Notes: generated from the sequence alone by a model not told the origin. DNA of 64,000 nucleotides from Devosia rhizoryzae (GCF_016698665.1 NZ_CP068046.1:124001-188000); one strand, 5' to 3'. Shown: positions 34,645 through 43,712, counted from the stretch's first letter. Numbers and translations are program-made.

Positions 34645-34920
34645 ATGGGCAATGATCGAGTAACCAGAGATGCGAGAGAGGCCCGTGGAGCACCGGTTTT
34701 TTCCATGTTGTTGCTGAGCAAGGAACAAGAAGCCCAGTTCGGACTGGAGCTGGCGACCAAGCGGCAGGAGCATGCCGACCTCGATGCTGCCATAATTACG
34801 CTCACGCAATCGCAGTTCGCGGACCGCATGCTGATCCAGCGATTGAAGAAGCGGAAGCTGACGCTCAAGGACCGCATCGTGCAGCTGGAAAACATCCTCC
34901 TGCCCGACATCATTGCCTGA
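34645..34920 (+). CDS. DUF465 (YdcH-like) protein, longer paralogue
   Basis: A 91-residue protein. The C-terminal two-thirds (residues 37-85) have the DUF465 pattern (TKRQEHADLDAAI, then LIQRLKKRKLTLKDRIVQLEN). The N-terminal 35 residues are an extra, partly hydrophobic segment (GAPVFSMLLLSKEQEAQF). It is codirectional with purE, 54 bases upstream of it. Function unknown; the divergent paralogue 93 bases away suggests duplication. Confidence 0.78.
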   Translation: MGNDRVTRDAREARGAPVFSMLLLSKEQEAQFGLELATKRQEHADLDAAIITLTQSQFADRMLIQRLKKRKLTLKDRIVQLENILLPDIIA

Positions 34921-34974
34921 TCCCAAAACTTGGGCTAATGGCGGACTTTGCGGAGCGGCACGGGGGACAAAGCC

Positions 34975-35466
34975 ATGCTCAAGCCAAAGGTCGCCATCGT
35001 CATGGGCAGCCAATCGGACTGGCCCACCATGCGGCTGGCCGCTGAAACCCTCGAAACTCTCGAAGTCGAATACGAGGCGCGCATTGTTTCGGCGCATCGC
35101 ACGCCCGAGCGCATGGTGGATTTTGCCACCAATGCAAAGGCTGAAGGCGTCAAGGTGATCATTGCCGGGGCAGGGGGCGCAGCGCATCTGCCGGGCATGA
35201 TCGCGGCCATGACGACGTTGCCGGTTTTTGGCGTGCCGGTGCGCTCCAAGGCGCTGAGCGGCATGGATAGTCTTTATTCCATCGTCCAGATGCCGGGCGG
35301 TGTTCCTGTCGGCACTTTGGCGATTGGCGAGCCGGGCGCAATCAATGCGGCGCTGCTTGCTGCGTCGGTTCTGGCGCTGAGCGACGACGAGCTCGATGAG
35401 CGGCTGGAGCTTTATCGCGCGCGACAGACCGCATCCGTGCCGCAGTTTCCCTCCGACACCGAGTAG
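34975..35466 (+). CDS. purE: N5-carboxyaminoimidazole ribonucleotide mutase
   Basis: A 163-residue class I PurE, converting N5-CAIR to CAIR in purine synthesis. [15 protein letters not shown] at the start and [12 protein letters not shown] and [12 protein letters not shown] are the substrate-binding motifs. I start at ATG 34975, with GGGGGA upstream. The purK start lies 5 bases past the stop, giving the usual purEK pair. Confidence 0.94.
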   Translation: MLKPKVAIVMGSQSDWPTMRLAAETLETLEVEYEARIVSAHRTPERMVDFATNAKAEGVKVIIAGAGGAAHLPGMIAAMTTLPVFGVPVRSKALSGMDSLYSIVQMPGGVPVGTLAIGEPGAINAALLAASVLALSDDELDERLELYRARQTASVPQFPSDTE

Positions 35467-35470
35467 CGCC

Positions 35471-36553
35471 TTGACCGACTTCAAACCCCTTCCGCCCGGC
35501 TCCACCATCGGCATCTTGGGTGGTGGCCAGCTCGGGCGCATGCTGGCGCTGGCAGCGGCAAAGCTTGGATTGAAGTCGCATATCTATTGCCCGGATCCGC
35601 AAAGTCCGGCCTTCGACGTTACGCCGCTCAAGACCGTGGCCGCCTATGACGATCACGAAGCGCTCCGCGCCTTTGCCGCGCAGGTGGACGTGGTCACCTA
35701 TGAGTTCGAGAACGTGCCCGCAGCGTCGGCGGAAGTTCTGGCCGGATTGAAGCCGCTCCGTCCAGGCGCCAATGCGCTGGCGATCTCGCAGGACCGGCTG
35801 GCAGAAAAGAGCTTTCTCGCCTCCAAGAATATTCCCGTGGCGCCCTACCGGGCCGTGCATTCGATCGACGAGTTGCGGGCGGCGATCGCCGAGCTTGGTC
35901 TCCCCGCAGTGCTCAAGACAACCCGGCTTGGCTATGACGGCAAGGGACAGCGCGTGTTGCGTGAACCGGGCGATGCGGAGACGGCTTTCGCGGAACTGGC
36001 GCCGCATCCATTGGTGCTCGAAGCCTTCGTGCCCTTCGAAAAGGAGATTTCGGTGGTGGTGGCACGCGGGCTCGACGGAACGGTGCGCGCCTTCGATGCC
36101 GCTGAAAACGTGCATCGTCACCACATTCTTCACACCTCGACCGTTCCGGCCGATGTGCCGGCGGGGGTCGAAAAGCATGCAGCCATGCTGGCCAAGGTCA
36201 TTGTCGTGGCGCTCGACTATGTCGGCGTGCTTGGCGTTGAGTTCTTCGTCATTCCCGGTGACCGCCCCACACTGATGGTCAACGAGATCGCGCCTCGGGT
36301 TCACAATTCCGGCCACTGGACGGAAGCGGTGTGCCTCACCGATCAATTCGAGCAACATATCCGCGCGGTAGCTGGGTGGCCGCTGGGCGATCCGCGGCGC
36401 ATGGCGGATGTGGTGATGCAGAACCTGATTGGCGACGAAGTCGAGATCGTGCCGGGCGGGCTCGACGGCGACACCCAGCCGCATCTTTACGGCAAGGCCG
36501 AAGCGCGTCCGGGGCGGAAGATGGGGCACATCAACCGCATCGTGCGGGGCTAG
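35471..36553 (+). CDS. purK: 5-(carboxyamino)imidazole ribonucleotide synthase
   Basis: A 360-residue ATP-grasp enzyme that carboxylates AIR using bicarbonate and ATP. The start is TTG at 35471 (protein begins MTDFKPLPPGST), since an earlier ATG at 35396 lies well inside purE and the conserved IGILGGGQLGRM begins soon after. ATP-grasp motifs include LKTTRLGYDGKGQ, EAFVPFEKEISVVVAR and MVNEIAPRVHNSGHWT. Works directly before PurE in the pathway. Confidence 0.94.
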   Translation: MTDFKPLPPGSTIGILGGGQLGRMLALAAAKLGLKSHIYCPDPQSPAFDVTPLKTVAAYDDHEALRAFAAQVDVVTYEFENVPAASAEVLAGLKPLRPGANALAISQDRLAEKSFLASKNIPVAPYRAVHSIDELRAAIAELGLPAVLKTTRLGYDGKGQRVLREPGDAETAFAELAPHPLVLEAFVPFEKEISVVVARGLDGTVRAFDAAENVHRHHILHTSTVPADVPAGVEKHAAMLAKVIVVALDYVGVLGVEFFVIPGDRPTLMVNEIAPRVHNSGHWTEAVCLTDQFEQHIRAVAGWPLGDPRRMADVVMQNLIGDEVEIVPGGLDGDTQPHLYGKAEARPGRKMGHINRIVRG

Positions 36554-36557
36554 GCCA

Positions 36558-36674
36558 CCCCTCATCCGGCGCTGCGCGCCACCTTCTCCCGCAAGGGGAG
36601 AAGGGAAGACAGGATCTCCGCTTCATCTTCCTTCTCCCCTCGCGGGAGAAGGTGCCCTAAGGGCGGATGAGGGG
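36558..36674. repeat. Double-hairpin repeat bounded by CCCCTCATCCG
   Basis: Perfect 11 bp ends CCCCTCATCCG (36558-36568) and CGGATGAGGGG (36664-36674) enclose two hairpins (CTTCTCCCGCAAGGGGAGAAG and CTTCTCCCCTCGCGGGAGAAG). It exactly fills the space between two convergent genes and may terminate both. Confidence 0.8.
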
Positions 36675-36677
36675 GGC

Positions 36678-37367
36678 TTATCTCGCCAGCCAAGCCCGCA
36701 TTGCTTCTATGACTGCCAGCGGGTTCTCCAGCGTCGAGACATGACCGGCTTCCGGAAACACAACCATTTCCGCATCCGGAATGGCCGCCGCCATTTCTTC
36801 AGCTAGCTCCGGTGGAGTCAGACGATCTTCCGCACCAACGCCTACCAGAGTTGGAACCTTGATGCCGGCAAGATGCGGACGCGAGTCGGCGCGGCCCATA
36901 ATGGCTTCCTGCTGCCGGTAATAGGCAGCGTCGCCGACGCGCATCGCCATGTCGTGCACCGCGTCCCCGACCGGACCGCCGACATGATGGGCGGCGAGGA
37001 GGTTGGGCAAAGAAGTGCGAGACACCAGCGACGCCTTGCCCTGGACGACCAGCGCCATTTCTGCGCGTCGGGCGGTCTTCCGTTCTTCCGTGTCGGGGCG
37101 GGCGGAGGTGTCCAGCAGGGCCAAATGCGTCACCCGCTCTGGCGCCTGGCGCATGATCTCGAGCGCCACGTAGCCGCCCATGGACAGGCCAGCAAGAGCG
37201 AAGCGGGCGGGCGCCGAGACCAGGACGCGTTTGGCCATGTCAGTTATGGTGTCGTCGAGCGTCAGATTGGGAATGGTCGGCGCTGCAAGGTCGGACAGGC
37301 CGGCCGCGACAGCGTGCCAGAGATGGGCATCGCAGCGCAGGCCGGGCAGAAGGACGAGTGGCTGCAT
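36678..37367 (-). CDS. Alpha/beta hydrolase
   Basis: A 229-residue alpha/beta hydrolase. LVLLPGLRCDAHLWH gives the oxyanion-side strand, the nucleophile elbow is GLSMGGY, the acid is in VGAEDRLTPPE and the histidine is in EAGHVSTLENP. Substrate unknown; the PGL...LW opening resembles ester or lactone hydrolases. I start at ATG 37367 with GGGAGA upstream. Confidence 0.85.
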   Translation of the reverse strand: MQPLVLLPGLRCDAHLWHAVAAGLSDLAAPTIPNLTLDDTITDMAKRVLVSAPARFALAGLSMGGYVALEIMRQAPERVTHLALLDTSARPDTEERKTARRAEMALVVQGKASLVSRTSLPNLLAAHHVGGPVGDAVHDMAMRVGDAAYYRQQEAIMGRADSRPHLAGIKVPTLVGVGAEDRLTPPELAEEMAAAIPDAEMVVFPEAGHVSTLENPLAVIEAMRAWLAR

Positions 37368-37433
37368 GCTGATCTCCCGATCGGTCTTTGGCTGGAAGGG
37401 GCAATATAGCGGCACTTTTCCACTGGCCAAGTG

Positions 37434-37462
37434 TGGACAGGCCCCCTTTGTTGCGCTATAGG
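37434..37462 (+). promoter_or_regulatory. Candidate promoter for rpsU
   Basis: TGGACA (37434-37439), a 17-base spacer and TATAGG (37457-37462) give a plausible sigma-70 promoter, with a leader of about 95 bases before the rpsU start. Confidence 0.45.
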
Positions 37463-37563
37463 ACGCGCCACGGTGACCGGTTCAGCTGGTCGGCGGGGTG
37501 GTCCTTTTGGCCTTCTCGCATCCATCCAAACATATTGCCTAGCTTTGAAAGGGCGGTTGACCT

Positions 37564-37815
37564 TTGCAAGTAGTCGTTCGCGATAACAATGTTGACCAGG
37601 CGCTGCGCGCACTGAAGAAGAAGCTGCAGCGTGAAGGCGTCTTCCGCGAAATGAAGCTGCGCAACTATTACGAAAAGCCCTCTGAGAAGAAGGCTCGCCA
37701 GAAGGCCGAGGCCGTTCGTCGCGCCCGCAAGCTGGCTCGCAAGCGCGCCCAGCGCGAAGGCGGTGTCGCCGCAGCACCGGCAGCACGTCCCGGCGCACCG
37801 GCGGCCCGCTCGTAG
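37564..37815 (+). CDS. rpsU: 30S ribosomal protein S21
   Basis: An 83-residue basic protein of the small subunit ([22 protein letters not shown]), with the usual basic tail. The Ala/Pro-rich end ([16 protein letters not shown]) is typical of alphaproteobacteria. The start is TTG at 37564, matching the conserved [14 protein letters not shown] opening; no ATG is available nearby. A UUCG-tetraloop terminator follows. Confidence 0.93.
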   Translation: MQVVVRDNNVDQALRALKKKLQREGVFREMKLRNYYEKPSEKKARQKAEAVRRARKLARKRAQREGGVAAAPAARPGAPAARS

Positions 37816-37835
37816 GATCGGTCGCATAGAATTTC

Positions 37836-37866
37836 AAAACGCCGTCCTTCGGGACGGCGTTTTTGT
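37836..37866 (+). terminator. Terminator of rpsU
   Basis: AAAACGCCGTCC-TTCG-GGACGGCGTTTT, a perfect 12 bp stem with UUCG tetraloop and T run. Confidence 0.9.
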
Positions 37867-37885
37867 CTGTTTAGGCGCTCTTCGG

Positions 37886-38046
37886 CCTCACCCCACCCAG
37901 CTTCGCTAAGCCTTGCGGCTAAGCTGCGCTACCCTCCCCTCGAGGGGAGGGAGGTGACGACCCAAACTTCGGATTATCAGAGGCATCAGCTCGTGCGCCT
38001 CCCTCCCCTCGAGGGGGAGGGAATGAGGGTGGGGTGGGGCGCTAGG
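37886..38046. repeat. GC-rich double-hairpin repeat, copy 5
   Basis: Two hairpins (CTCCCCTCGAGGGGAGGGA near 37937 and CTCCCTCCCCTCGAGGGGGAGG near 38000) and outer CCCCACCC / GGGTGGGGTGGGG arms. The element shares the core with copies 1-4 and lies between rpsU and the convergent MFS gene. Confidence 0.7.
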
Positions 38047-38067
38047 AGTGGCGTTCCGGGCTGTCGC

Positions 38068-39264
38068 TCAGTGACGCCGCCGGTCCATCAGCGCAACCGC
38101 GATCGCCAGCACTGCAACCACCGGCAGTTGCACCACCAGTGCCGTGCGTGCATCTGGAAACAGCGTCCCCGCCGCCAGCGATCCGACAAAGCCTCCGCCC
38201 ACCTGGAAGAAGCCGGTCATCGCCCCGGCTGCGCCGGCAATGGCGCCGAAGCCGGACATGGCGGCGGCCGTGGTGGACGGACTGATGAAGGCAAGCGCCA
38301 GCATCCAGATGCCGACCGGCGCCATGATGGCCAGCACGGAACCAGGAAAAAGTTGCGGCAGCACGGCAAAGCCCAGGCCGCTGATGGCGAGCAGGATCAG
38401 CGCAATCTCGACCAGGCGTGCGCCGCTGATGCGGGTCGAAAGGTAGCTCACCACCAGATTGCCTGAGATGAAGGACGCGGTTTGCACCAACAGCGCTATG
38501 GCGAACTGGAAGGGCGTCAGTCCCAGATCGTCGATCAGGATAAAGGGCAGGAGTGCGGTAAAACCGTGGAAGCCGGAAAAGGTCAGGCCCAGGAGAAGAG
38601 ATGGAAAGATGAAATCCGGGGAAGCCAGCAGCCTGCGGTAGTTGCGGGCGATCACGGCCGGGTTAAACGGCTGGCGTGATGTTACCGGCAGCGTTTCGCG
38701 GGCGCCAAGGCTAAGGAGCGCGAGGATGGCGAGGCCAAAGCCCGCCATGACGATGAAAAGCTGATGCCAGGTGCCGAACAGCAGCACGATGCTGCCCAAG
38801 GTCGGTGCAACGGCCGGCGTCACGGTCAGGATCAGGTTGATCAGCGTCAGGATGCGGATGGCTTCGCTGCCCGTGAACTGATCGCGCACCATGGCGCGAG
38901 AAAGGGCGACGCCCGCCGAGACGCCAAAGCCCTGGATGAAGCGCCCGACAAACAGCCATTCCAGCGTCGGGGCGATGGTGCAGAGCAGGCAGCCCAGGAC
39001 ATAGATGGCAAAGAAGACGAGGCCGACACCCCGCCTTCCATAGCGATCCGAGAGCGGACCGCAGATGAGCTGCGCCAGGGCAAAGGCTGCGAAGTAGACG
39101 CTGAGCGTCAGCTTGCCGCCCGCATCGGTGGTGCCCAGATCCTCGACCAGCGTCGGCAGGGCAGGAGCATAAAGCGTCAAGCTCAGTGGCCCGGTCGCGA
39201 CCATCAAGCCGCCGATGATGGCGGTGCGGCGGGCGGACATGCCCACCGGGCGTAGGGTGGTCAC
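38068..39264 (-). CDS. Bcr/CflA-type multidrug MFS transporter
   Basis: A 398-residue twelve-span major-facilitator exporter of the DHA1 (Bcr/CflA) group. The motif A sequence ICGPLSDRYGRRGV follows TM2, and RAMVRDQFTGSEA and QTASFISGNLVV are typical. Proton-driven drug efflux is likely. I place the start at GTG 39264, overlapping the upstream hydrolase stop by 4 bp (GTGA); ATG 39240 is the alternative and would lose eight residues. Confidence 0.88.
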   Translation of the reverse strand: MTTLRPVGMSARRTAIIGGLMVATGPLSLTLYAPALPTLVEDLGTTDAGGKLTLSVYFAAFALAQLICGPLSDRYGRRGVGLVFFAIYVLGCLLCTIAPTLEWLFVGRFIQGFGVSAGVALSRAMVRDQFTGSEAIRILTLINLILTVTPAVAPTLGSIVLLFGTWHQLFIVMAGFGLAILALLSLGARETLPVTSRQPFNPAVIARNYRRLLASPDFIFPSLLLGLTFSGFHGFTALLPFILIDDLGLTPFQFAIALLVQTASFISGNLVVSYLSTRISGARLVEIALILLAISGLGFAVLPQLFPGSVLAIMAPVGIWMLALAFISPSTTAAAMSGFGAIAGAAGAMTGFFQVGGGFVGSLAAGTLFPDARTALVVQLPVVAVLAIAVALMDRRRH

Positions 39265-40070
39265 TGGGCTAGCGCTCGCTCGAAGAAGGGCTTGGCATGG
39301 GCCCAGATCCCTGCATCCCAAAGATCGGAATGGCCGGCACCGGGGACGATCCAGAGCTCGTCCTTGTTGGAGGCCAAAGCATAAAGGCGCTCGCCATTGG
39401 AGACGTCGATCGTCGTGTCGCCCGTGCCATGCGCGACCAGCACTGGCTCGGCGACGTCGGCGATCCACTCGTCATTGCGGTATTGATCCTGCATGACCAT
39501 GGTCACCGGCAGGAACGGGTAGCGTTCTCCGGCTACCGTCACCGCCGACAAAAACGGCGTTTCGAGCAGCAGCGCTTTGGCGTCGCGTTGGCTCGCGACA
39601 TAGGTTGCCGGGCCCGAGCCGAGCGAACGGCCCCAGATCAGGAGCGGAACGTTCTTTGTTGCGGCAAAGTCGAAGGCCGCGAGAGCGTCTTCGAGGACAT
39701 TGGCTTCGGAAATGTCGCCGGGGGAGGCCGGGAAGCCGCGGTAATCGAAGGCAAGGAAGCCATAGCCATCGGCGACGAACTGCTCGAAGCGCTCGTGCTC
39801 GGCGGAGAAACTTTGCGAGTTGCCCTTGTAGTAGACGATCAGCGGCATGCCCGCGCGTGGCGCCTGATACCAGCCGTTGACCACGCTTTCGCCGGTGTTG
39901 ATGGCAACCTGTTCGGCACCGCTGAGCAAGGTCGAGGTCAGGGCAGTGACATCGCCGGTCGCGTCGTATTGGAGCGCCCGCTGGTTGACGAACATATAGC
40001 CGACGATGCCGGCATAGGCGACGACCAGCAGCAGGACCAGAGCAACAAGACCACGGCGCAACAGTTTCAC
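39261..40070 (-). CDS. Membrane-anchored alpha/beta hydrolase
   Basis: A 269-residue protein. One N-terminal span (LVALVLLLVVAYAGIVGYMF, residues 8-27) anchors a serine-hydrolase domain with nucleophile elbow WGRSLGSGPA, aspartate in VAHGTGDTTIDVSN and histidine in PGAGHSDLWD. It resembles the Bem46/ABHD13 group, unknown substrate. The start is GTG, preceded by GAGGA. Coupled to the MFS transporter. Confidence 0.85.
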   Translation of the reverse strand: MKLLRRGLVALVLLLVVAYAGIVGYMFVNQRALQYDATGDVTALTSTLLSGAEQVAINTGESVVNGWYQAPRAGMPLIVYYKGNSQSFSAEHERFEQFVADGYGFLAFDYRGFPASPGDISEANVLEDALAAFDFAATKNVPLLIWGRSLGSGPATYVASQRDAKALLLETPFLSAVTVAGERYPFLPVTMVMQDQYRNDEWIADVAEPVLVAHGTGDTTIDVSNGERLYALASNKDELWIVPGAGHSDLWDAGIWAHAKPFFERALAQ

Positions 40071-40114
40071 GGGAGCTTCCTCAAGCGAACTCGCCCCGCT
40101 TCTAGCCTAGTCGA

Positions 40115-40753
40115 TCACAGTTCGGAAATGGTCTTGTCCAAGGCCTGTTTGAAGACTTCGTCCGGCTGGGCGCCGGAAAGCGCATATTTTTCGCCGAAGA
40201 CGAAGAAGGGAACGCCGCGGATGCCTTGCTGCGCGGCGCTGGTGGCAAGTTCTGCGGTGATCGAGAGTTCGTTCTCGTCGTTGATGGCGTCCAAAGCATC
40301 GCCACGATCCCAGCCGAACTCGACGGCAATGTCAGCGAGGACATTGTCGTCGTTGATCTGCCGGTGCTCGAGGAAATAGGCGTCGGCGATGGCATTGGCC
40401 AATTCATGCTGGTTGCCATTGGCTTTGGAGAGGCGGGTGATCGTATGCGCCTTGGCCGTGTTGAACATGCGCGGCTGCTGGCTGAGGTCGAGGTCGATCC
40501 CGGCCTTGCGCGCCTCGCCTTCAACGCGCTCCCACATCTCGCTCGGCTCTTTGCCGTATTTTTCCTTGAGCATCTGACCCACGTCGACGCCTTCCGGCGG
40601 AACGTTGGGATCGAGATAGAAGGGGTGGTTTTCGAAGATCACGTCGACATCGTCGGGCAGGGCGGCCAAGGCCTGATCGAGCCGCGCCGAGCCGACGAGG
40701 CACCAGGGGCAGACGACATCGGTGAACACATCGATCTTGAGTTGCTTGGTCAT
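40115..40753 (-). CDS. DsbA-family oxidoreductase (FrnE-like)
   Basis: A 212-residue thioredoxin-fold protein with active site CPWC near residue 15 (DVVCPWCLVGSARL), a helical insertion, and the cis-proline loop RGVPFFVFGEKYALSGAQ. No signal peptide, so it is cytoplasmic, like FrnE proteins involved in oxidative stress or in polyketide modification. I start at ATG 40753, since upstream sequence is not conserved. Confidence 0.87.
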   Translation of the reverse strand: MTKQLKIDVFTDVVCPWCLVGSARLDQALAALPDDVDVIFENHPFYLDPNVPPEGVDVGQMLKEKYGKEPSEMWERVEGEARKAGIDLDLSQQPRMFNTAKAHTITRLSKANGNQHELANAIADAYFLEHRQINDDNVLADIAVEFGWDRGDALDAINDENELSITAELATSAAQQGIRGVPFFVFGEKYALSGAQPDEVFKQALDKTISEL

Positions 40754-40777
40754 CTGCGCACTTTCGGAAAAACGAAA

Positions 40778-40807
40778 CTCCCGCCCAGATGGAACTCTGG
40801 ACGGGAG
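40778..40807 (-). terminator. Terminator after the unknown membrane protein gene
   Basis: On the minus strand CTCCCGTCCAGA-GTTCCA-TCTGGGCGGGAG, a 12 bp stem with one mismatch, is followed by TTTCGTTTTT. Confidence 0.75.
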
Positions 40808-40839
40808 GAAACAAGAGGGCACTTGGGGGTAAGTGTGCC

Positions 40840-41400
40840 TTAAGCTGCCGGGGCAGGAGCGGGCTGCTGAGCCTGCATCAGGGCGAATGGCGGGGAGTAG
40901 GCGACGGCAAGAGCGAGGCCCATCACGGCGCTGAAACCGACGATTGCCAGGGTCGGCGACATCAGCAGGGCAGCCGGGGTCGACACCTTGCCGATGCGCA
41001 CCATGCCGGCCAAGGTCACGAGAAACAGGGCAGAGCACAAGATACTGAGCTGCAGGCTATCAAGCGGCGGCGTGATGTAGGGCAGGAGAATATAGGCAGC
41101 GATGATGGCGGTGAGCCAGACCAGCGGAGCGCGATCATTGGTTGAGCGCGTCACGGCCCAGAAGGCGACACCGAGCATCGACAGTTGAGCGAGATGGCCG
41201 ACGGCGCCAATCCAACCCGGAATGCCGAAGGGGGCAAAGAAGAGCGGCAACACGTTCATGGCTTCGGCGCCAAGATTGACCAGACCGAAGAGGCCCAGCG
41301 GCAGACCGGCGGCAACCAGGAACGATAGCGCATCGCGATAGGGATGGGCGTGGGCGCGCTGGCCGGACTGGACTGTGTTGATCGTTGCAGTGGTGGCCAT
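40840..41400 (-). CDS. Multi-span membrane protein of unknown function
   Basis: A 186-residue protein with five or six hydrophobic segments (FLVAAGLPLGLFGLVNLG, VWLTAIIAAYILLPYI, LCSALFLVTLAGMV, AIVGFSAVMGLALAVAY). The C-terminal tail ends QQPAPAPAA. No family recognised. I start at ATG 41400; an upstream ATG at 41463 overlaps the divergent slyX leader. Flanked by a terminator on its 3' side. Confidence 0.7.
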   Translation of the reverse strand: MATTATINTVQSGQRAHAHPYRDALSFLVAAGLPLGLFGLVNLGAEAMNVLPLFFAPFGIPGWIGAVGHLAQLSMLGVAFWAVTRSTNDRAPLVWLTAIIAAYILLPYITPPLDSLQLSILCSALFLVTLAGMVRIGKVSTPAALLMSPTLAIVGFSAVMGLALAVAYSPPFALMQAQQPAPAPAA

Positions 41401-41554
41401 TTGAGCGGCTCCCGTTCTTCTAGACGCTGAACCAACTGCCCGAATGGAGATCGGGTTCCGCAAGCGTCAACGCGGCGTGGTCAACATCGCTCTTGCCGTG
41501 ACTGACGTCCCCACCTATTCGGATGGTAAGATTTCGTTAGGAGATTTTGGTCTG

Positions 41555-41764
41555 ATGGCGGACGCAGAAGACGAACGCATTGAAGCACTCGAAGCGCGAA
41601 TTGCCTATCAAGATCAGACGATTGAGGAGCTCAACCAGTCGATCACCGAGCAGTGGAAGATTATCGATCTTCTCACCAAAAAGCTTTCGACGCTCGAAGA
41701 ACAGGTGCGTTCCGGCAGCTACATCGCCGACCCGGCAAGCGAGAAACCACCCCCGCATTACTAG
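41555..41764 (+). CDS. slyX: SlyX-family protein
   Basis: A 69-residue coiled-coil protein. ERIEALEARIAYQDQTIEELNQ and WKIIDLLTKKLSTLEEQV are the SlyX pattern, and the C-terminal EKPPPHY is the conserved end. Function unknown. TAGGAGA precedes the ATG. The region after it has two stem-loops. Confidence 0.88.
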   Translation: MADAEDERIEALEARIAYQDQTIEELNQSITEQWKIIDLLTKKLSTLEEQVRSGSYIADPASEKPPPHY

Positions 41765-41840
41765 CTGCAAGTTTTCGTGATGAAACCACTTGACAGGTGC
41801 CGAGTTCTTCGGTCGCAGCAACATGCTGCGCCCTCCAAAG

Positions 41841-41874
41841 TGGTCCCGGCCCTGCCCCCCCCCGGCCGGGACCA
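41841..41874. other. Large perfect stem-loop with a C9 loop
   Basis: TGGTCCCGGCC (41841-41851) and GGCCGGGACCA (41864-41874) form a perfect 11 bp stem around a loop of CTG plus nine C. It lies 77 bases after slyX and is followed by a separate terminator. Confidence 0.65.
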
Positions 41875-41889
41875 GGCTTTGGAAACAAC

Positions 41890-41913
41890 AAGGCCCGCGT
41901 GAGCGGGCCTTTT
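41890..41913. terminator. Bidirectional terminator between slyX and pntB
   Basis: AAGGCCCGC-GTGA-GCGGGCCTT then TTGCATTT on the plus strand, and GTTGTTT on the other. It can end both convergent genes. Confidence 0.8.
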
Positions 41914-41936
41914 GCATTTCAGGTGTGTCGAGCGGG

Positions 41937-43343
41937 CTAGTGGCCCAGCGCCTTGACGATGTCTTCGGTCATCTTCTTGGCGTCACCAAACAGCATCATG
42001 GTGTTGTCGCGATAGAAGAGTTCGTTCTGGACGCCAGCGTAACCAGCGGCCATGCCGCGCTTGATGAAGAGCACCGTGCCGGCATCTTCGACGTTCAAAA
42101 CTGGCATGCCGTAGATCGGCGAGCTCTTGTCGGTCTTGGCCGAGGGGTTGGTGACGTCATTGGCGCCAATGACGAAGGCCACGTCCGACTGGGCGAATTC
42201 GGAGTTGATGTCTTCGAGCTCGAACACTTCGTCATAGGGCACGTTGGCTTCGGCGAGGAGCACGTTCATGTGCCCCGGCATGCGGCCGGCCACGGGATGG
42301 ATGGCGTATTTGACTTCGACACCGGCGGCCTTGAGTAGATCGGCCATTTCGCGCAAAGCGTGCTGGGCCTGGGCGACGGCCATGCCGTAGCCGGGCACGA
42401 TGATGACCTTGCCGGCATTCTTCATCAGGAACGCAGCATCGTCTGCGGCGCCCTGCTTGACCGGACGGTCGTCTTCGACGCCACCGGCAGCAGACGACGT
42501 GTCGCCGCCAAAGCCACCCAGGATGACCGAGATGAACGAGCGGTTCATCGCCTTGCACATGATGTAGCTCAGGATGGCGCCCGAGGAGCCGACCAGCGCG
42601 CCGGTGATGATCAGCGCAGTGTTGCCGAGGGTGAAGCCGATGCCTGCCGCGGCCCAACCGGAATAGGAGTTGAGCATCGAAACGACCACCGGCATGTCGG
42701 CGCCGCCGATCGGAATGATCATCAGCCCGCCCAGGATCAGGGCAAGGATGGTGATGGCCCAGAACAGCCAGGGATCGGCAGAGACGGTAAAGGCCCAGAC
42801 TAGCGCGATGATGGCGACGCCCAGCGCGATGTGAATGAAGTGGCGGAAGGGCAGGATGATCGGCTTGCCGCTCATATTGCCGTTGAGCTTGGCGAAGGCG
42901 ATGACCGAACCGGTGAAGGTGAAGGCGCCGATGGCGACGCCGATCGACATTTCGACCAGCGCCTGGGCGTGGATGGCGCCGGGCACGCCGATGCCGAAGG
43001 CTTCAGGCGCATAAAGCGCCGCTGCGGCCACGAAAACAGCAGCCAGACCAACCAGCGAGTGGAAGGCGGCAACCAGCTGCGGCATGTCGGTCATCTTGAC
43101 CGTGCGCGCCATGTAAGCGCCGATGGCGCCGCCAAGACCGAGGCCGGCAATGATCAGCAGCCAGCTCAGCCAGTCGCTGGGCGAAGCGACCAGGAGGGTG
43201 GTGACGATGGCTATGCCCATGCCGACCATGCCGAAGGTATTGCCGCGGCTGGCGGTGCGAGGGCTCGAGAGGCCGCGCAGGGCGAGAATAAAGAGAACGC
43301 CCGAGATCAGGTAGAGAAGGGCGGCGATATTTGCGTCGATCAT
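41937..43343 (-). CDS. pntB: NAD(P) transhydrogenase subunit beta
   Basis: A 468-residue protein. The first 270 residues hold about nine spans of the proton channel; the last 180 form the NADP(H)-binding domain (VIIVPGYGMAVAQAQHALREM and the EDINSEFAQSDVAFVIGANDVTNP motif). With PntAA and PntAB it uses proton flow to make NADPH. I choose ATG 43343, since the frame at 43352 begins with TTG; that TTG shares bases with the pntAB stop. Confidence 0.94.
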   Translation of the reverse strand: MIDANIAALLYLISGVLFILALRGLSSPRTASRGNTFGMVGMGIAIVTTLLVASPSDWLSWLLIIAGLGLGGAIGAYMARTVKMTDMPQLVAAFHSLVGLAAVFVAAAALYAPEAFGIGVPGAIHAQALVEMSIGVAIGAFTFTGSVIAFAKLNGNMSGKPIILPFRHFIHIALGVAIIALVWAFTVSADPWLFWAITILALILGGLMIIPIGGADMPVVVSMLNSYSGWAAAGIGFTLGNTALIITGALVGSSGAILSYIMCKAMNRSFISVILGGFGGDTSSAAGGVEDDRPVKQGAADDAAFLMKNAGKVIIVPGYGMAVAQAQHALREMADLLKAAGVEVKYAIHPVAGRMPGHMNVLLAEANVPYDEVFELEDINSEFAQSDVAFVIGANDVTNPSAKTDKSSPIYGMPVLNVEDAGTVLFIKRGMAAGYAGVQNELFYRDNTMMLFGDAKKMTEDIVKALGH

Positions 43344-43348
43344 CGTGA

Positions 43349-43711
43349 TCAACCCTTCTTCTTGTACATGGCGAGCATGCGCTGAGTCACGAGGAACCCG
43401 CCGAAGATGTTCACCGAAGCAAAGACCAGCGCGATGAAGCCGAAGAGCTTGGAAGCCCAGCCGGCGTCATTGACCGAATGGACGCCGACGGCAAGGAGCG
43501 CGCCGACGACGATGACCGAGGAAATGGCGTTGGTGACGCTCATCAGCGGCGTGTGGAGGGCAGGGGTCACGCCCCAAACCACGAAATAGCCGACAAAGAT
43601 GGCCAGGACGAAGATGGCAAGGCGGAAGGTGAAGGGGTCGATGGCGCCGCCGATCGCCCCATGGGCGATGGCCGTGGCAAGATCCGCCGTGGTGTTTGCA
43701 GTTGTTTCCAT
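43349..43711 (-). CDS. pntAB: NAD(P) transhydrogenase subunit alpha, membrane part
   Basis: A 120-residue protein with about three spans ([62 protein letters not shown]). It corresponds to the C-terminal membrane part of E. coli PntA, encoded separately as is normal in alphaproteobacteria. One base separates it from pntAA. Confidence 0.93.
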   Translation of the reverse strand: METTANTTADLATAIAHGAIGGAIDPFTFRLAIFVLAIFVGYFVVWGVTPALHTPLMSVTNAISSVIVVGALLAVGVHSVNDAGWASKLFGFIALVFASVNIFGGFLVTQRMLAMYKKKG

Positions 43712-43712
43712 C

